Shown here piece by piece: positions 1 to 7,957 of a DNA stretch of 64,000 nt (its first letter is position 1; each line of letters begins with the position of its first letter). The position numbers and the translations under genes were made by a program. Origin of the DNA: DASXKD01 sp963806145 (GTDB lineage Bacteria > Actinomycetota > Actinomycetes > Streptosporangiales > Streptosporangiaceae); NCBI GenBank assembly GCA_963806145.1, contig CAWDXD010000038.1, positions 372,001 through 436,000 of the forward strand, given 5' to 3'. The notes beneath the pieces are model-generated. The model worked only from the letters and a program-made list of their open reading frames with translations, ran no database searches and was not told where the DNA came from.

Positions 1-1881
1 CTCCGGCGGGCTGGCGAAGATCATCGTCAGCCTGATGGCGTCGACTCCGTGCGCGGCCAGTTGCTCCGCCAGGTCGACGCCGTTGCCCAGGGACTTGGAC
101 ATCGCCCGGCCGCGGTTGATCACCTGTCCCTGGTTGATCAGCGCGGTGAACGGCTCAGTGAAGTCGATCATGCCCATATCGTGCAGGATCTTGATGAAGA
201 ACCGCGAGTACAGCAGGTGCAGGATCGCGTGCTCGACACCGCCGACGTACAGGTCCACGGGTGCCCAGCGGCGCACCGCCTCCACATCGAACGGACCGTG
301 CTGGTACCTGGGTGAGCAATACCGCAGGAAGTACCAGGACGAGTCCACGAAGGTATCCATGGTGTCGGTGTCCCGCTTCGCGGGCCCGCCGCACTTGGGG
401 CAGTCGGTGTTGACCCAGTCAGACGCCGCCGCCAGCGGCGAGACGCCGTGCGGGGCCAGGTCCTGGCCGCGCAGGTCCGGCAGCACCACCGGCAGTTGCT
501 CGTCGGGGACGGGGACCTCACCACAGCCATCGCAGTAGACGATGGGGATCGGCGTGCCCCAGAACCGCTGCCTGGACACCAGCCAGTCGCGCAGCCGGAA
601 GTTGACCGCCGCGTGGCCCTTGCCCTGCCCGGCCAGGATCTCGGTGATCCTGGCGATGGCGGTGCCCTTGTCCAGGCCGTTGATCGGGCCGGAGTTCATC
701 AGCGTCCCGTCGCCCGAGGTCGCGACCCCGGTTTCGGCGGGGTCCGCACCGCCGGTGTCCACCACCGGCACCACAGGCAGCCCGTAGGCGCGGGCGAAGT
801 CCAGGTCGCGCTGGTCGTGTGCGGGCACGGCCATGATCGCCCCGGTGCCGTAGTCGGGCAGCACGTAGTCCGCCGCCCACACCGGGATGCGCTCGCCGTT
901 CACCGGGTTGATCGCGTGCTTGCCCAGGAAGACCCCGGTCTTCGGCCGGTCCGCCGACTGCCGCTCGATGTCGGTCAGCTTGCGCACCTGGGTCAGGTAC
1001 TCCTCCAGCGCCGCACGCTGCCCGGGCGCGCACACCTCCGCCGCCAGCGGCGAGTCGGCCGCGATGACGAAGAACGTGGCACCGTACAGGGTGTCCGGGC
1101 GGGTGGTGAAGACCGTGACCGGCTCGTCCCTGCCCTCGATGGGGAACTCGATCTCGGCCCCTTCGGACCTGCCGATCCAGTTGCGCTGCATCAGCAGCAC
1201 CCGGTCGGGCCACTTGCCGGCCAGCGGCTCCATGTCGGCCAGCAGCCGGTCCGCGTACTCGGTGATCTTGAAGTACCACTGGGTCAGCAGCCGCCTGATG
1301 ACCTCGGACCCGCACCGCTCACACCTGCCGTCGATGACCTGCTCGTTGGCCAGCACGGTCTGGTCCACGGGGCACCAGTTGACGTAACCGTCCTTGCGGT
1401 AGGCCAGGCCCCGCTCGTAGAAGCGCAGGAACAGCCACTGGTTCCACCGGTAGTACTCCGGGTCACAGGTCTGCAGCCGGCGCGACCAGTCGAACGACAC
1501 CGCGTACCGCCGGAACGAAGCCGCCTGTACCTCGATGTTCGCGTACGTCCAGTCGGCCGGATGAGAGTTCTTCCTGATCGCGGCGTTCTCCGCGGGCAGG
1601 CCGAAGGCATCCCAGCCGATGGGGTGCAGGACGTTGTGCCCGCGCTGGAAGTAGTAGCGCGCTATCGCGTCCGCGATCGCGTACGCCTCCGCATGCCCCA
1701 TGTGCAGGTCCCCGGAGGGGTAGGGGAACATGTCCAGCAGATAGGTGCGCGGCCTGGGGTCGTCCGGGTCGTCACTTGCCCGGAACAGGTCCATTGTTGC
1801 CCAGCGCGTCTGCCACTTCTCCTGGACTGTGCGCGGATCGTAGTGCTGCTGTGCCCGCTCGGCACTATCGGCGGCTGTCAT
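1..1881 (-). CDS. leuS: leucyl-tRNA synthetase (3' end beyond window)
   Basis: Charges tRNA-Leu with leucine in the cytoplasm. The minus-strand frame is open from an ATG at 1881 to base 1, giving 627 codons, so roughly the last third (rest of the anticodon-binding and C-terminal parts) is missing. The class I HIGH motif appears as HMGH in the N-terminal stretch PYPSGDLHMGHAEAYA, followed by WDAFGLPAENAA, and the KMSKS motif as AMSKSLGN near the window edge. The CP1 editing region holds the TTRPDT motif typical of LeuRS. The start follows a GTGAGGA Shine-Dalgarno. About 100 bases upstream is a leucine-codon leader peptide with a terminator, so expression is probably controlled by leucyl-tRNA charging. 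Confidence 0.97.
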   Translation of the reverse strand, partial: MTAADSAERAQQHYDPRTVQEKWQTRWATMDLFRASDDPDDPRPRTYLLDMFPYPSGDLHMGHAEAYAIADAIARYYFQRGHNVLHPIGWDAFGLPAENAAIRKNSHPADWTYANIEVQAASFRRYAVSFDWSRRLQTCDPEYYRWNQWLFLRFYERGLAYRKDGYVNWCPVDQTVLANEQVIDGRCERCGSEVIRRLLTQWYFKITEYADRLLADMEPLAGKWPDRVLLMQRNWIGRSEGAEIEFPIEGRDEPVTVFTTRPDTLYGATFFVIAADSPLAAEVCAPGQRAALEEYLTQVRKLTDIERQSADRPKTGVFLGKHAINPVNGERIPVWAADYVLPDYGTGAIMAVPAHDQRDLDFARAYGLPVVPVVDTGGADPAETGVATSGDGTLMNSGPINGLDKGTAIARITEILAGQGKGHAAVNFRLRDWLVSRQRFWGTPIPIVYCDGCGEVPVPDEQLPVVLPDLRGQDLAPHGVSPLAAASDWVNTDCPKCGGPAKRDTDTMDTFVDSSWYFLRYCSPRYQHGPFDVEAVRRWAPVDLYVGGVEHAILHLLYSRFFIKILHDMGMIDFTEPFTALINQGQVINRGRAMSKSLGNGVDLAEQLAAHGVDAIRLTMIFASPPE

Positions 1882-1921
1882 GATTTTTCCTCACCCGTGA
1901 AGTCGGTCCTGCTCCGGCAAC

Positions 1922-1945
1922 AAAAAACCCCCCGGTCACGAGGGG
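1922..1945 (-). terminator. rho-independent terminator of the leuS leader
   Basis: On the minus strand CCCCTC (1945-1940) pairs with GGGGGG (1933-1928) across the loop GTGACC, with one G-U pair, and T6 follows (1927-1922). It lies between the leader peptide and the leuS ribosome-binding site, so it can only serve as an attenuator. Confidence 0.75.
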
Positions 1946-1977
1946 CAGCCGCGCCAACGACGAATCGGTCGGCGCGG

Positions 1978-2007
1978 CTAGGTAAGGAGCAGCCGAGCGG
2001 AACACAT
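1978..2007 (-). CDS. leucine-rich leader peptide (MCSARLLLT)
   Basis: The ORF is ATG TGT TCC GCT CGG CTG CTC CTT ACC TAG, nine residues with Leu-Leu-Leu directly before Thr-stop. The ATG lies six bases after the -10 hexamer, so transcription would begin at or next to the A of the ATG and the peptide would be read from a leaderless message. Its role would be to sense charged tRNA-Leu and set termination ahead of leuS. It is too short for gene finders. Confidence rests on codon content, position and the downstream terminator. Confidence 0.75.
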   Translation of the reverse strand: MCSARLLLT

Positions 2008-2165
2008 GCCCTCAGGGTAGCAAAACCGGTCGCTCCCCCGCATGCGCGTTGCTGCCAGCCATGGCGCCTCTCCCCTGCCCGGCCGGTGAGATGTCCATGG
2101 GCCCGACACAAGGCGCTAACCCGCGTGTGCCATTGCCGCAACATTACCGGGCATGCTGGGAGAAC

Positions 2166-2603
2166 GTGACAGCCAACGACAGTGACTTCAGGCCCGGGCA
2201 GCAGCGCCGGATCGCGCTCGTCGCGCATGACGGCCGCAAGCAGGACATGCGCGAATGGGCCGAGTTCAACCATGACCTGCTCGCATGTCATCAGCTGTGC
2301 GCGACCGGGACCACCGGGCGGATGCTCAGCGAGGAGCTCGGCCTGCCGGTGACGCGCTTCCACAGCGGCCCGTTCGGCGGGGACCAGCAGATCGGTGCCC
2401 GCATCGCGGACGGGGAGATCGACCTGCTCATCTTCTTCTGGGACCCGATGGAGCCGCACCCGCACGACCACGACGTCAAGGCACTGCTGCGGGTGGTGGT
2501 GCTGTGGAACATCCCGGTCGCCTGCAACCGGGCGACCGCGGATTTCCTTATCTCCTCGCCATTGATGAACTCCTATGCGGTGGAGCACGGGCCGGCGATC
2601 TAG
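2166..2603 (+). CDS. mgsA: methylglyoxal synthase
   Basis: Converts dihydroxyacetone phosphate to methylglyoxal and phosphate, a cytoplasmic bypass of lower glycolysis. The family blocks are all visible: IALVAHD near the N-terminus, ATGTTGRML (phosphate binding), SGPFGGDQQIGA with the catalytic Asp, LIFFWDP, and PHDHDVKALLR with the conserved His. With the GTG at 2166 the protein is 145 residues, matching the usual ~150. The longer in-frame ATG starts at 2049 or 2091 would add a tail the family lacks. A GGGAG precedes the GTG at short spacing. It stands alone, divergent from leuS. Confidence 0.93.
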   Translation: MTANDSDFRPGQQRRIALVAHDGRKQDMREWAEFNHDLLACHQLCATGTTGRMLSEELGLPVTRFHSGPFGGDQQIGARIADGEIDLLIFFWDPMEPHPHDHDVKALLRVVVLWNIPVACNRATADFLISSPLMNSYAVEHGPAI

Positions 2604-2711
2604 CGGTCGCACGAGAACTACACCCGAGCACGGACCGGCGGGCTCCGGCCGATCAGGCAGTGGTCAGTAGGCTGCGCAGCGCCCTGGCCTGGCGCAACGA
2701 GGCAGCACGCC

Positions 2712-2780
2712 GTGTCAGTGGCCGTGTCAGTGGTCGTGTCAGGAGCGTGACAGGGGCGTGTCAGGGGCGGTGCCGATGCT
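2712..2780 (+). promoter_or_regulatory. SARP-type direct-repeat operator before the ABC operon
   Basis: Five direct repeats GTGTCA/GTGTCA/GTGTCA/GTGACA/GTGTCA start at 2712, 2724, 2736, 2747 and 2758, at 12, 12, 11 and 11 bp, so all lie on one helix face. Heptameric direct repeats with 11-bp period just upstream of a -10 are the established target layout of SARP/AfsR regulators. A weak -10 candidate GATGCT (2775-2780) follows. Its expected start site falls on the ATG of the ABC ATPase at 2787, and no Shine-Dalgarno is seen there. The likely ligand is the AfsR-like protein encoded at 4744-7896. Confidence 0.6.
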
Positions 2781-2786
2781 GGTCGC

Positions 2787-3731
2787 ATGAGAAATTCAGC
2801 GATTGCGGTCTCAGGGCTGCGGAAGGCGTATGGGGACAAGACCGTGCTCGATGGCATCGATCTGGATGTTCGTGTGGGCACGGTCTTTTCCCTGCTCGGC
2901 CCGAATGGGGCGGGTAAGACGACGACGGTGAACGTGCTGACCACGTTGATGAAGGCCGACGGCGGGACGGTACGCGTTGCCGGGCACGATGTTGCGACCG
3001 AGACCAAGGCGGTGCGCGCGGTAATCGGGGTCACCGGCCAGTTCGCGGCGGTGGACGATCTGCTGACGGGGGAAGAGAACCTGCGGTTGATGGCGGATCT
3101 GCACCATCTGCGGGCCGACGAGGGCAAGCGGGTGGCCACCTCGTTGCTGGAACGGTTCGATCTGGCGGAGTCGGCGCAGAAGATGGCGGCGACCTATTCC
3201 GGCGGTATGCGCCGGAAGCTGGACTTGGCGATGACGCTGGTCACCAGGCCGCGGATCATTTTCCTGGACGAGCCGACGACGGGACTGGATCCGCGCAGCC
3301 GTCGCACGATGTGGAACATCGTCCGCGAGCTGGTGGCCGGCGGCGTGACCGTTTTCCTCACCACCCAGAACCTTGAGGAAGCCGATCAGCTCGCCGACCG
3401 GATCGCGGTGCTCGACCAGGGCCGCCTGGTTGCCGAGGGCACTCCCGGCGAACTCAAGCGCCAGGTTCCCGGCAGCCACGTCCGGCTCCGGTTCACCGAC
3501 GTCCGCGAACTCGACGCGGCGGCGCGGGTCCTGACCGGCTCCGCGCGGGACGACGAGGACCTGACCCTGCGGGTTCCCGGCGATGGCAGGGTGAAATCGT
3601 TGCGGGCTCTGCTGGACCGGCTCGGTGAGCATTCGATCGAAGTCGAGGAGTTCTCCGCGCACACGCCGGACCTCGATGACGTTTTCCTTGCCCTTACCAG
3701 TCACGCAAGCACGGAGGCCATCGCGCAATGA
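2787..3731 (+). CDS. daunorubicin-resistance-type ABC transporter ATPase (DrrA-like)
   Basis: Energises export of a hydrophobic drug or metabolite with the membrane partner encoded next. The 314-residue protein has Walker A GPNGAGKT at residues 38-46, the ABC signature YSGGM at 137-141, Walker B IIFLDEP at 157-163 followed by TTGLDPRSRR, and a switch region ending TTQNLEEAD. The C-terminal ~85 residues match the DUF4162-type tail of DrrA proteins. The ATG at 2787 has no convincing ribosome-binding site and may be leaderless. The stop overlaps the next start (ATGA). Substrate unknown. Five repeats upstream suggest activation by a SARP. Confidence 0.92.
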   Translation: MRNSAIAVSGLRKAYGDKTVLDGIDLDVRVGTVFSLLGPNGAGKTTTVNVLTTLMKADGGTVRVAGHDVATETKAVRAVIGVTGQFAAVDDLLTGEENLRLMADLHHLRADEGKRVATSLLERFDLAESAQKMAATYSGGMRRKLDLAMTLVTRPRIIFLDEPTTGLDPRSRRTMWNIVRELVAGGVTVFLTTQNLEEADQLADRIAVLDQGRLVAEGTPGELKRQVPGSHVRLRFTDVRELDAAARVLTGSARDDEDLTLRVPGDGRVKSLRALLDRLGEHSIEVEEFSAHTPDLDDVFLALTSHASTEAIAQ

Positions 3732-4489
3732 GCACCATTTCAGCGCCGCTGACCGATTCGCGGATCATGCTGCGCCGCAACGTCAAGCACATCCTTCGGA
3801 ATCCGGTCACGATATTCAACGGGGTCTTGATGCCGGTGGTGCTCATGTTGCTACTGGTGTACGTGTTCGGCAACGCATTCAATGTCGGCGAACACTACGT
3901 CGAATACGCAACACCAGGCCTGATCCTGCTGGCCATCACCTACGGGTTGTCGGCCACCGCGGTATCCGTGAACTCCGACATGACGAAAGGCATCATCAAC
4001 CGGTTCAAGGTTATGAATGTCTCCCGCGGTGCCGTCCTGACCGGTCACGTCCTGACCACCGTGCTGAGCAGCTCGGTAGCCATTGCGGTCATTATCGGAA
4101 TGGCCTTCGCGCTGGGGTTTCGGTCGCCTGCGACCCTCCTCGACTGGCTCGGCGCGATCGGTATCATCGCGGCGACGGCTTTCGCGGCCGCCTGGCTCAC
4201 GGTCGCGCTTGGAATGGTCGCGAAAACTCCGGAGTCCGCAGGCCTCACCGTCGTGCCGCTGATCCTGCTGCCGTTCGTGAGCAGCGCGATCGTGCCGGCT
4301 GCCAAGATGGGACAGGGTGTCCGGCAATTCGCGGAGTATCAGCCCTTCACGCCGATCATCGAATCGTTGCGCGGATTGCTCGCCGGCACCCCGTCGGGCG
4401 GCTACGCGGCCGCCGCTCTCGCCTGGTGCGCCGGGATCGCCCTCGTCGGATACCTGTGGGCGCTCGCCACCTTCAAGAGGCGCGCGTGA
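3728..4489 (+). CDS. ABC-2 type transporter permease (DrrB-like)
   Basis: The 253-residue integral membrane half of the exporter, translationally coupled to the ATPase by a 4-bp ATGA overlap. About six hydrophobic segments alternate with charged turns, starting after an N-terminal cytoplasmic stretch, as in the ABC-2/DrrB family. The C-terminus ends in a positively charged tail (ATFKRRA). A near-copy of the last 22 codons reappears 270 bp downstream, so the locus once held a second permease copy or duplicated end. Confidence 0.9.
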   Translation: MSTISAPLTDSRIMLRRNVKHILRNPVTIFNGVLMPVVLMLLLVYVFGNAFNVGEHYVEYATPGLILLAITYGLSATAVSVNSDMTKGIINRFKVMNVSRGAVLTGHVLTTVLSSSVAIAVIIGMAFALGFRSPATLLDWLGAIGIIAATAFAAAWLTVALGMVAKTPESAGLTVVPLILLPFVSSAIVPAAKMGQGVRQFAEYQPFTPIIESLRGLLAGTPSGGYAAAALAWCAGIALVGYLWALATFKRRA

Positions 4490-4691
4490 CCCTCCCGGGC
4501 GATGGCCCTCCGAGGAGCGTGATCGGGCTGGTCCCGAAGCCACGAGCGCGGGCTGATACGGCGCGCTCGCCAGCAACGGGCGCGCGCGGCGGGCACGTCG
4601 GACAGCAAGGTCACGGTCCACGCCCGCACGCGGCACGGCGGCATCATCATTCAGCGCGCAGCAAACTGACCTCACCGCGATCGCCGGGAGC

Positions 4692-4760
4692 GCCTGGTAC
4701 GCCGGGATCGCGCTCGTCGGGTACCTGCGGGCGCTTGCCACGGTCAGGAGGCGAGCGTAG
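4692..4760 (+). pseudogene. vestigial second copy of the DrrB C-terminus
   Basis: Translating 4692-4760 gives AWYAGIALVGYLRALATVRRRA-stop. The end of the intact permease is AWCAGIALVGYLWALATFKRRA-stop, so 18 of 22 residues match and both end in a stop. No upstream permease sequence is recognisable in 4490-4690. It is a degraded duplication remnant. Its end overlaps the last codons of the convergent AfsR-like gene. Confidence 0.75.
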
Positions 4761-7700
4761 CTTCGGCCAGCTCACGCCAGCTCGCCTGCGCCCCCTCCTG
4801 CGTCGCCTCGGCGAACCGCGCTTCGCCGAGGCGGCACCGCGCGGCCCGCTCGATCCGGGCCACATCCGGGTGGGAACGATCCGGCAGTCCGCGCACGCCG
4901 GCGCTTGCCGCGAGCAGCCGCGCGGCCTGCTCGTACTGGTCGCGGCGTAGTGCCTGGTCCGCGACCCCGACGAGTACCTGCGCGATCAGGGGCGCGTGCC
5001 CCGCCTCGGACGCCGCCTGGCAGGCCGCTACGCGGTGCGCACGGGCTTCGCTGAGGTCGTCGGCGAGGTAGCCGAGCAGGTCGTGTGTTACCGCGCGGAT
5101 GTCCGCCCGCTCCGCTTCGTCGCCCAGCATGGTTGTCGCGACGCCGAGCTGCTGGTGTGCCTCCTCGGCGTTGCCGCCCCAGCGAGCGAGTTCCGCCTTC
5201 GAGAGGGCCAGCTCGGCCAGCGCATCCGGCCAGGTGACCCGTTCCGCGGACCGTTGCGCCTCGGCTATGGCAGCCGCGCTGGAGTCCTCATCGCCGAGCA
5301 GCCAGTACAGCTGCGCCTGTCGCGACCGCATCCGGATGACATCTTCGATAGCGCCGACTTCGGTGAGGACCGCGATCGCCTGCTCGTAGTGCTCGCACGC
5401 ACCGGCGAACTCGCCGCGCGTGGCGATCCGGTCCGCCAGCTCGGTCAGGGCGAACGAAATCCCCCACCGCTCGCCGAGTGCCCGGAACTCGGCGAGCGCC
5501 ATCTCGAGATACGCGTCCGCATCCCGCCCGTCCTGGCCGAGCATGATCCGCATCTTGCCGAGGTGCAGCCGGGCCAGCGCGCGTACCCAGGGGTCTTCGT
5601 CGTCCAGCAATTGTTCGAACGCGGGCAAGAACGCGTCCGGCGCCTGCAACATGCGTTCCAGCGGGGCGACGAACGCCAAGTGCGGGCCGCGGCGCTGACT
5701 GCGCTGGCTGAGCCGGTGTGCCTTGTGGATCCACTCCGCCGCCTGGTACTGGTCACCCCGCCCGGAGGTCAGGAACAGCACGACAATCGCGTACACCGTG
5801 GCCCGGATCTCATCGCTCACCTCGCCGGGCGTGTCAGTGGCCGCGATGATCAGCGCGATGCCCTCGGCCCTGTGCCCGCCGAGCCACCAGTACCAGCCGG
5901 CGCCCGCCGCGAGTCGCATCGCCGCGTGCGCCTCGCCGGCCGCGAGCGCGCCACGCATCGCAGAACCGATGTTGTCGTGCTCGACCTCGAGCGTTGCGAG
6001 CCATTCCAACTGCTCGGCGCGGCGCAGATGCGGCTCCGCGGTTTCGGCGAGTCCGGTGAAGTACGCGAGATGCGCATGGCGCGCCAGATCCGATTCCCCC
6101 GCCTCCGCGAGCCGGTCCCGGGCGTATTCCTTGATCGTGTCGAGCATCCGGTAGCGCGGTGCGCCGTCGCCCTCGGTGAGCAGCAGCGATTTCTCGGTCA
6201 GCGCGGTGAGCAACTCGAGCACTTCTCCCCGCTCGGCCGAATCACCGCCGCAGACCTGCTCGGCCGCGTCCAGGCTCGCTCCGCCGGAGAACACCGCGAG
6301 CCTGCGCAGGACCATCCGTTCGGCGTCGGTGAGCAGCTCCCAGCTCCAGTCGACCACCGCGCGCAGCGTCTTGTGCCGCGGCAGCGCGGTACGGCTGCCG
6401 CTGGTCAGCAGGCGGAACCGGTCGTCGAGCCGGTGGGCGAGCTGATCGAGGGACATGGTGCGCAACCTGGCCGCGGCCAATTCGATCGCCAGCGGTATCC
6501 CGTCCAGCGCCCGGCAGACGCGCGCCATCGTCGGCAACGAGTGGGCGTCGACCACGAGATCCTTGCGCACCGCGCCGGCCCGGTCCCGCAGCAACTGGAC
6601 GGCTGCAGAGGACTCGATCTCACCGGGGCTGGCGTCCCCCGCCGGCAAGGCCAGCGGTTCGACCAGCCACAGCGCCTCACCGGTGATGCCGAGTGGTTCC
6701 CTGCTCGTCGCCAGGATCCGCAGCCGCTGGCACTCCCCGAGCACCCGGTGGGCGAACGCCGCCGCCGACTCGATCACGTGCTCACAGTTGTCCAGAATCA
6801 GCAGCGCCTCCCGCTCGCGGATCGCGGCGATGAGCCGGTCCGCCGGTTCCGCGTTCGGTGCGCCGCCGAGCAGTGCATCCCGGAGCCCGAGCGCGGCGAG
6901 CGTCGATTGCGCCACGTCACCGTCCGCGCCGATCGACGCCAGTTCCACCAGCCAGGCCCCGTCCGGCAGGTCGCCGAGCAGCGTGCGCGCGGTTTCCGTG
7001 GCCAGCCTGGTCTTCCCCGAGCCGCCCGGCCCGATCACGGTGGTGAGCCGATGTTCGGCGATGAGTTCGCGCACCGCGGCGACATCAGCGTCCTTGCCGA
7101 CGAAGCTGGTCAGCTCGGCGCGCAAGTTAGTCTTCCGGCCCTGCTCCTGCCAGCGCTGCTCCCGCCGTCCCAGCTCGCCCCGCAGCAGCGCGACGTGCAA
7201 TGCGGACAGCTCCGGTGAGGGGTCGACGCCCAGCGCGTCGGCCAGGGCTTCTCTCGTGCGCTGGTACACGAGCAGCGCCTCGGTGTCGCGGCCGGTCGCG
7301 ACGAGGGCACGCATCAGCGCGGCGACAAGCCGTTCTCGCACCGGATGCGCGGCCACAAGGTCGGTCAGTTCCGTGACCAGATCCGCACCGTGGCCGAGGC
7401 TGATCTCCGCGTCGAACCGATCCTCCATGGCTGTCAGGCGCAGCCCCTCGAACCGGGTGACCGCCGCGTCAAACGCCGCACTATCCGGCAAACCGACGTC
7501 CTGCATGGCCGCGCCACGCCACAACGCGAGGGCCTCGCGCAGCAGCCGTGCCCGCCGCGGATCCTCGTCATTGCGGGCCTGGGCGACGAGGCGTTCGAAC
7601 CGCACGGCGTCGACAGCGCCGGGTTCCACCCTCAGCCGGTAGCCGTCCGTCTGCCCCTCGACCGACCCTGCGGGCAGCGCCTTCCGCAGCCGGGAGACCA

Positions 7701-7896
7701 AGCGCTGCAAGGCGTTCACCGCGTCGGAGGGCGGGCGCTCACCCCAGATCCAGTCGACGAGCGTCGCCTTCGGGACTGCGTGACCTGGTTCGAGCGCGAG
7801 GGCGATCAACAGCCCGCGCAGCCGCGCGCCCGGCACGTCGGCGAGGACGCCGTCGTCCGTGCGAACCTCGAATGGTCCGAGCATCCCGATCTGCAC
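4744..7896 (-). CDS. AfsR/SARP-family regulator with NB-ARC and TPR-like domains
   Basis: A 1050-residue transcriptional activator. Residues 1-95 form the OmpR-like winged helix (MQIGMLGPFEV start, LQRLVSRLRKAL recognition region), 95-240 the bacterial transcriptional activation domain, and 260-550 an NB-ARC ATPase with P-loop GPGGSGKT at 289-296 and LLILDNCEHV as Walker B. The rest is helical TPR-like repeat. The architecture is that of AfsR-type global SARPs, which bind direct heptamer repeats. It converges on the DrrAB-like pair, whose promoter carries such repeats, so it is the obvious candidate activator. The start is GTG at 7896; upstream is only 61 bp to the next gene. Confidence 0.9.
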   Translation of the reverse strand: MQIGMLGPFEVRTDDGVLADVPGARLRGLLIALALEPGHAVPKATLVDWIWGERPPSDAVNALQRLVSRLRKALPAGSVEGQTDGYRLRVEPGAVDAVRFERLVAQARNDEDPRRARLLREALALWRGAAMQDVGLPDSAAFDAAVTRFEGLRLTAMEDRFDAEISLGHGADLVTELTDLVAAHPVRERLVAALMRALVATGRDTEALLVYQRTREALADALGVDPSPELSALHVALLRGELGRREQRWQEQGRKTNLRAELTSFVGKDADVAAVRELIAEHRLTTVIGPGGSGKTRLATETARTLLGDLPDGAWLVELASIGADGDVAQSTLAALGLRDALLGGAPNAEPADRLIAAIREREALLILDNCEHVIESAAAFAHRVLGECQRLRILATSREPLGITGEALWLVEPLALPAGDASPGEIESSAAVQLLRDRAGAVRKDLVVDAHSLPTMARVCRALDGIPLAIELAAARLRTMSLDQLAHRLDDRFRLLTSGSRTALPRHKTLRAVVDWSWELLTDAERMVLRRLAVFSGGASLDAAEQVCGGDSAERGEVLELLTALTEKSLLLTEGDGAPRYRMLDTIKEYARDRLAEAGESDLARHAHLAYFTGLAETAEPHLRRAEQLEWLATLEVEHDNIGSAMRGALAAGEAHAAMRLAAGAGWYWWLGGHRAEGIALIIAATDTPGEVSDEIRATVYAIVVLFLTSGRGDQYQAAEWIHKAHRLSQRSQRRGPHLAFVAPLERMLQAPDAFLPAFEQLLDDEDPWVRALARLHLGKMRIMLGQDGRDADAYLEMALAEFRALGERWGISFALTELADRIATRGEFAGACEHYEQAIAVLTEVGAIEDVIRMRSRQAQLYWLLGDEDSSAAAIAEAQRSAERVTWPDALAELALSKAELARWGGNAEEAHQQLGVATTMLGDEAERADIRAVTHDLLGYLADDLSEARAHRVAACQAASEAGHAPLIAQVLVGVADQALRRDQYEQAARLLAASAGVRGLPDRSHPDVARIERAARCRLGEARFAEATQEGAQASWRELAEATLAS

Positions 7897-7957
7897 TCAG
7901 CCGATTTTGCCACGGGCGATTGGCAGGCCCCCGGCTGGTGACGCGGCGCAAAACCCT

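Larger units (their letters stand above)
1922..2022 (-). promoter_or_regulatory. leucine attenuator leader of leuS
   Basis: Read on the minus strand, this leader holds an extended -10 (TGCTACCCT, 2022-2014), six bases, a nine-residue ORF with three consecutive Leu codons, a 9-bp perfect hairpin (AGCCGCGCC/GGCGCGGCT, 1979-1957) and a terminator. The terminator stem is CCCCTC/GGGGGG with a 6-base loop, followed by six T. This is the layout of ribosome-mediated transcription attenuation. I could not resolve the mutually exclusive antiterminator pairing, so the switching mechanism is inferred. Confidence 0.75.

Noticed and set aside
2604..2786. CRISPR-like array
   Set aside because: The repeats are only 6-7 bp with 4-6 bp spacing; they fit an operator, not a CRISPR.
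4996..7218. 740-residue plus-strand ORF
   Set aside because: It is the exact antisense of the AfsR-like gene. It is Arg/Pro/Gly-rich with no domain signal, an artefact of GC-rich codon bias.
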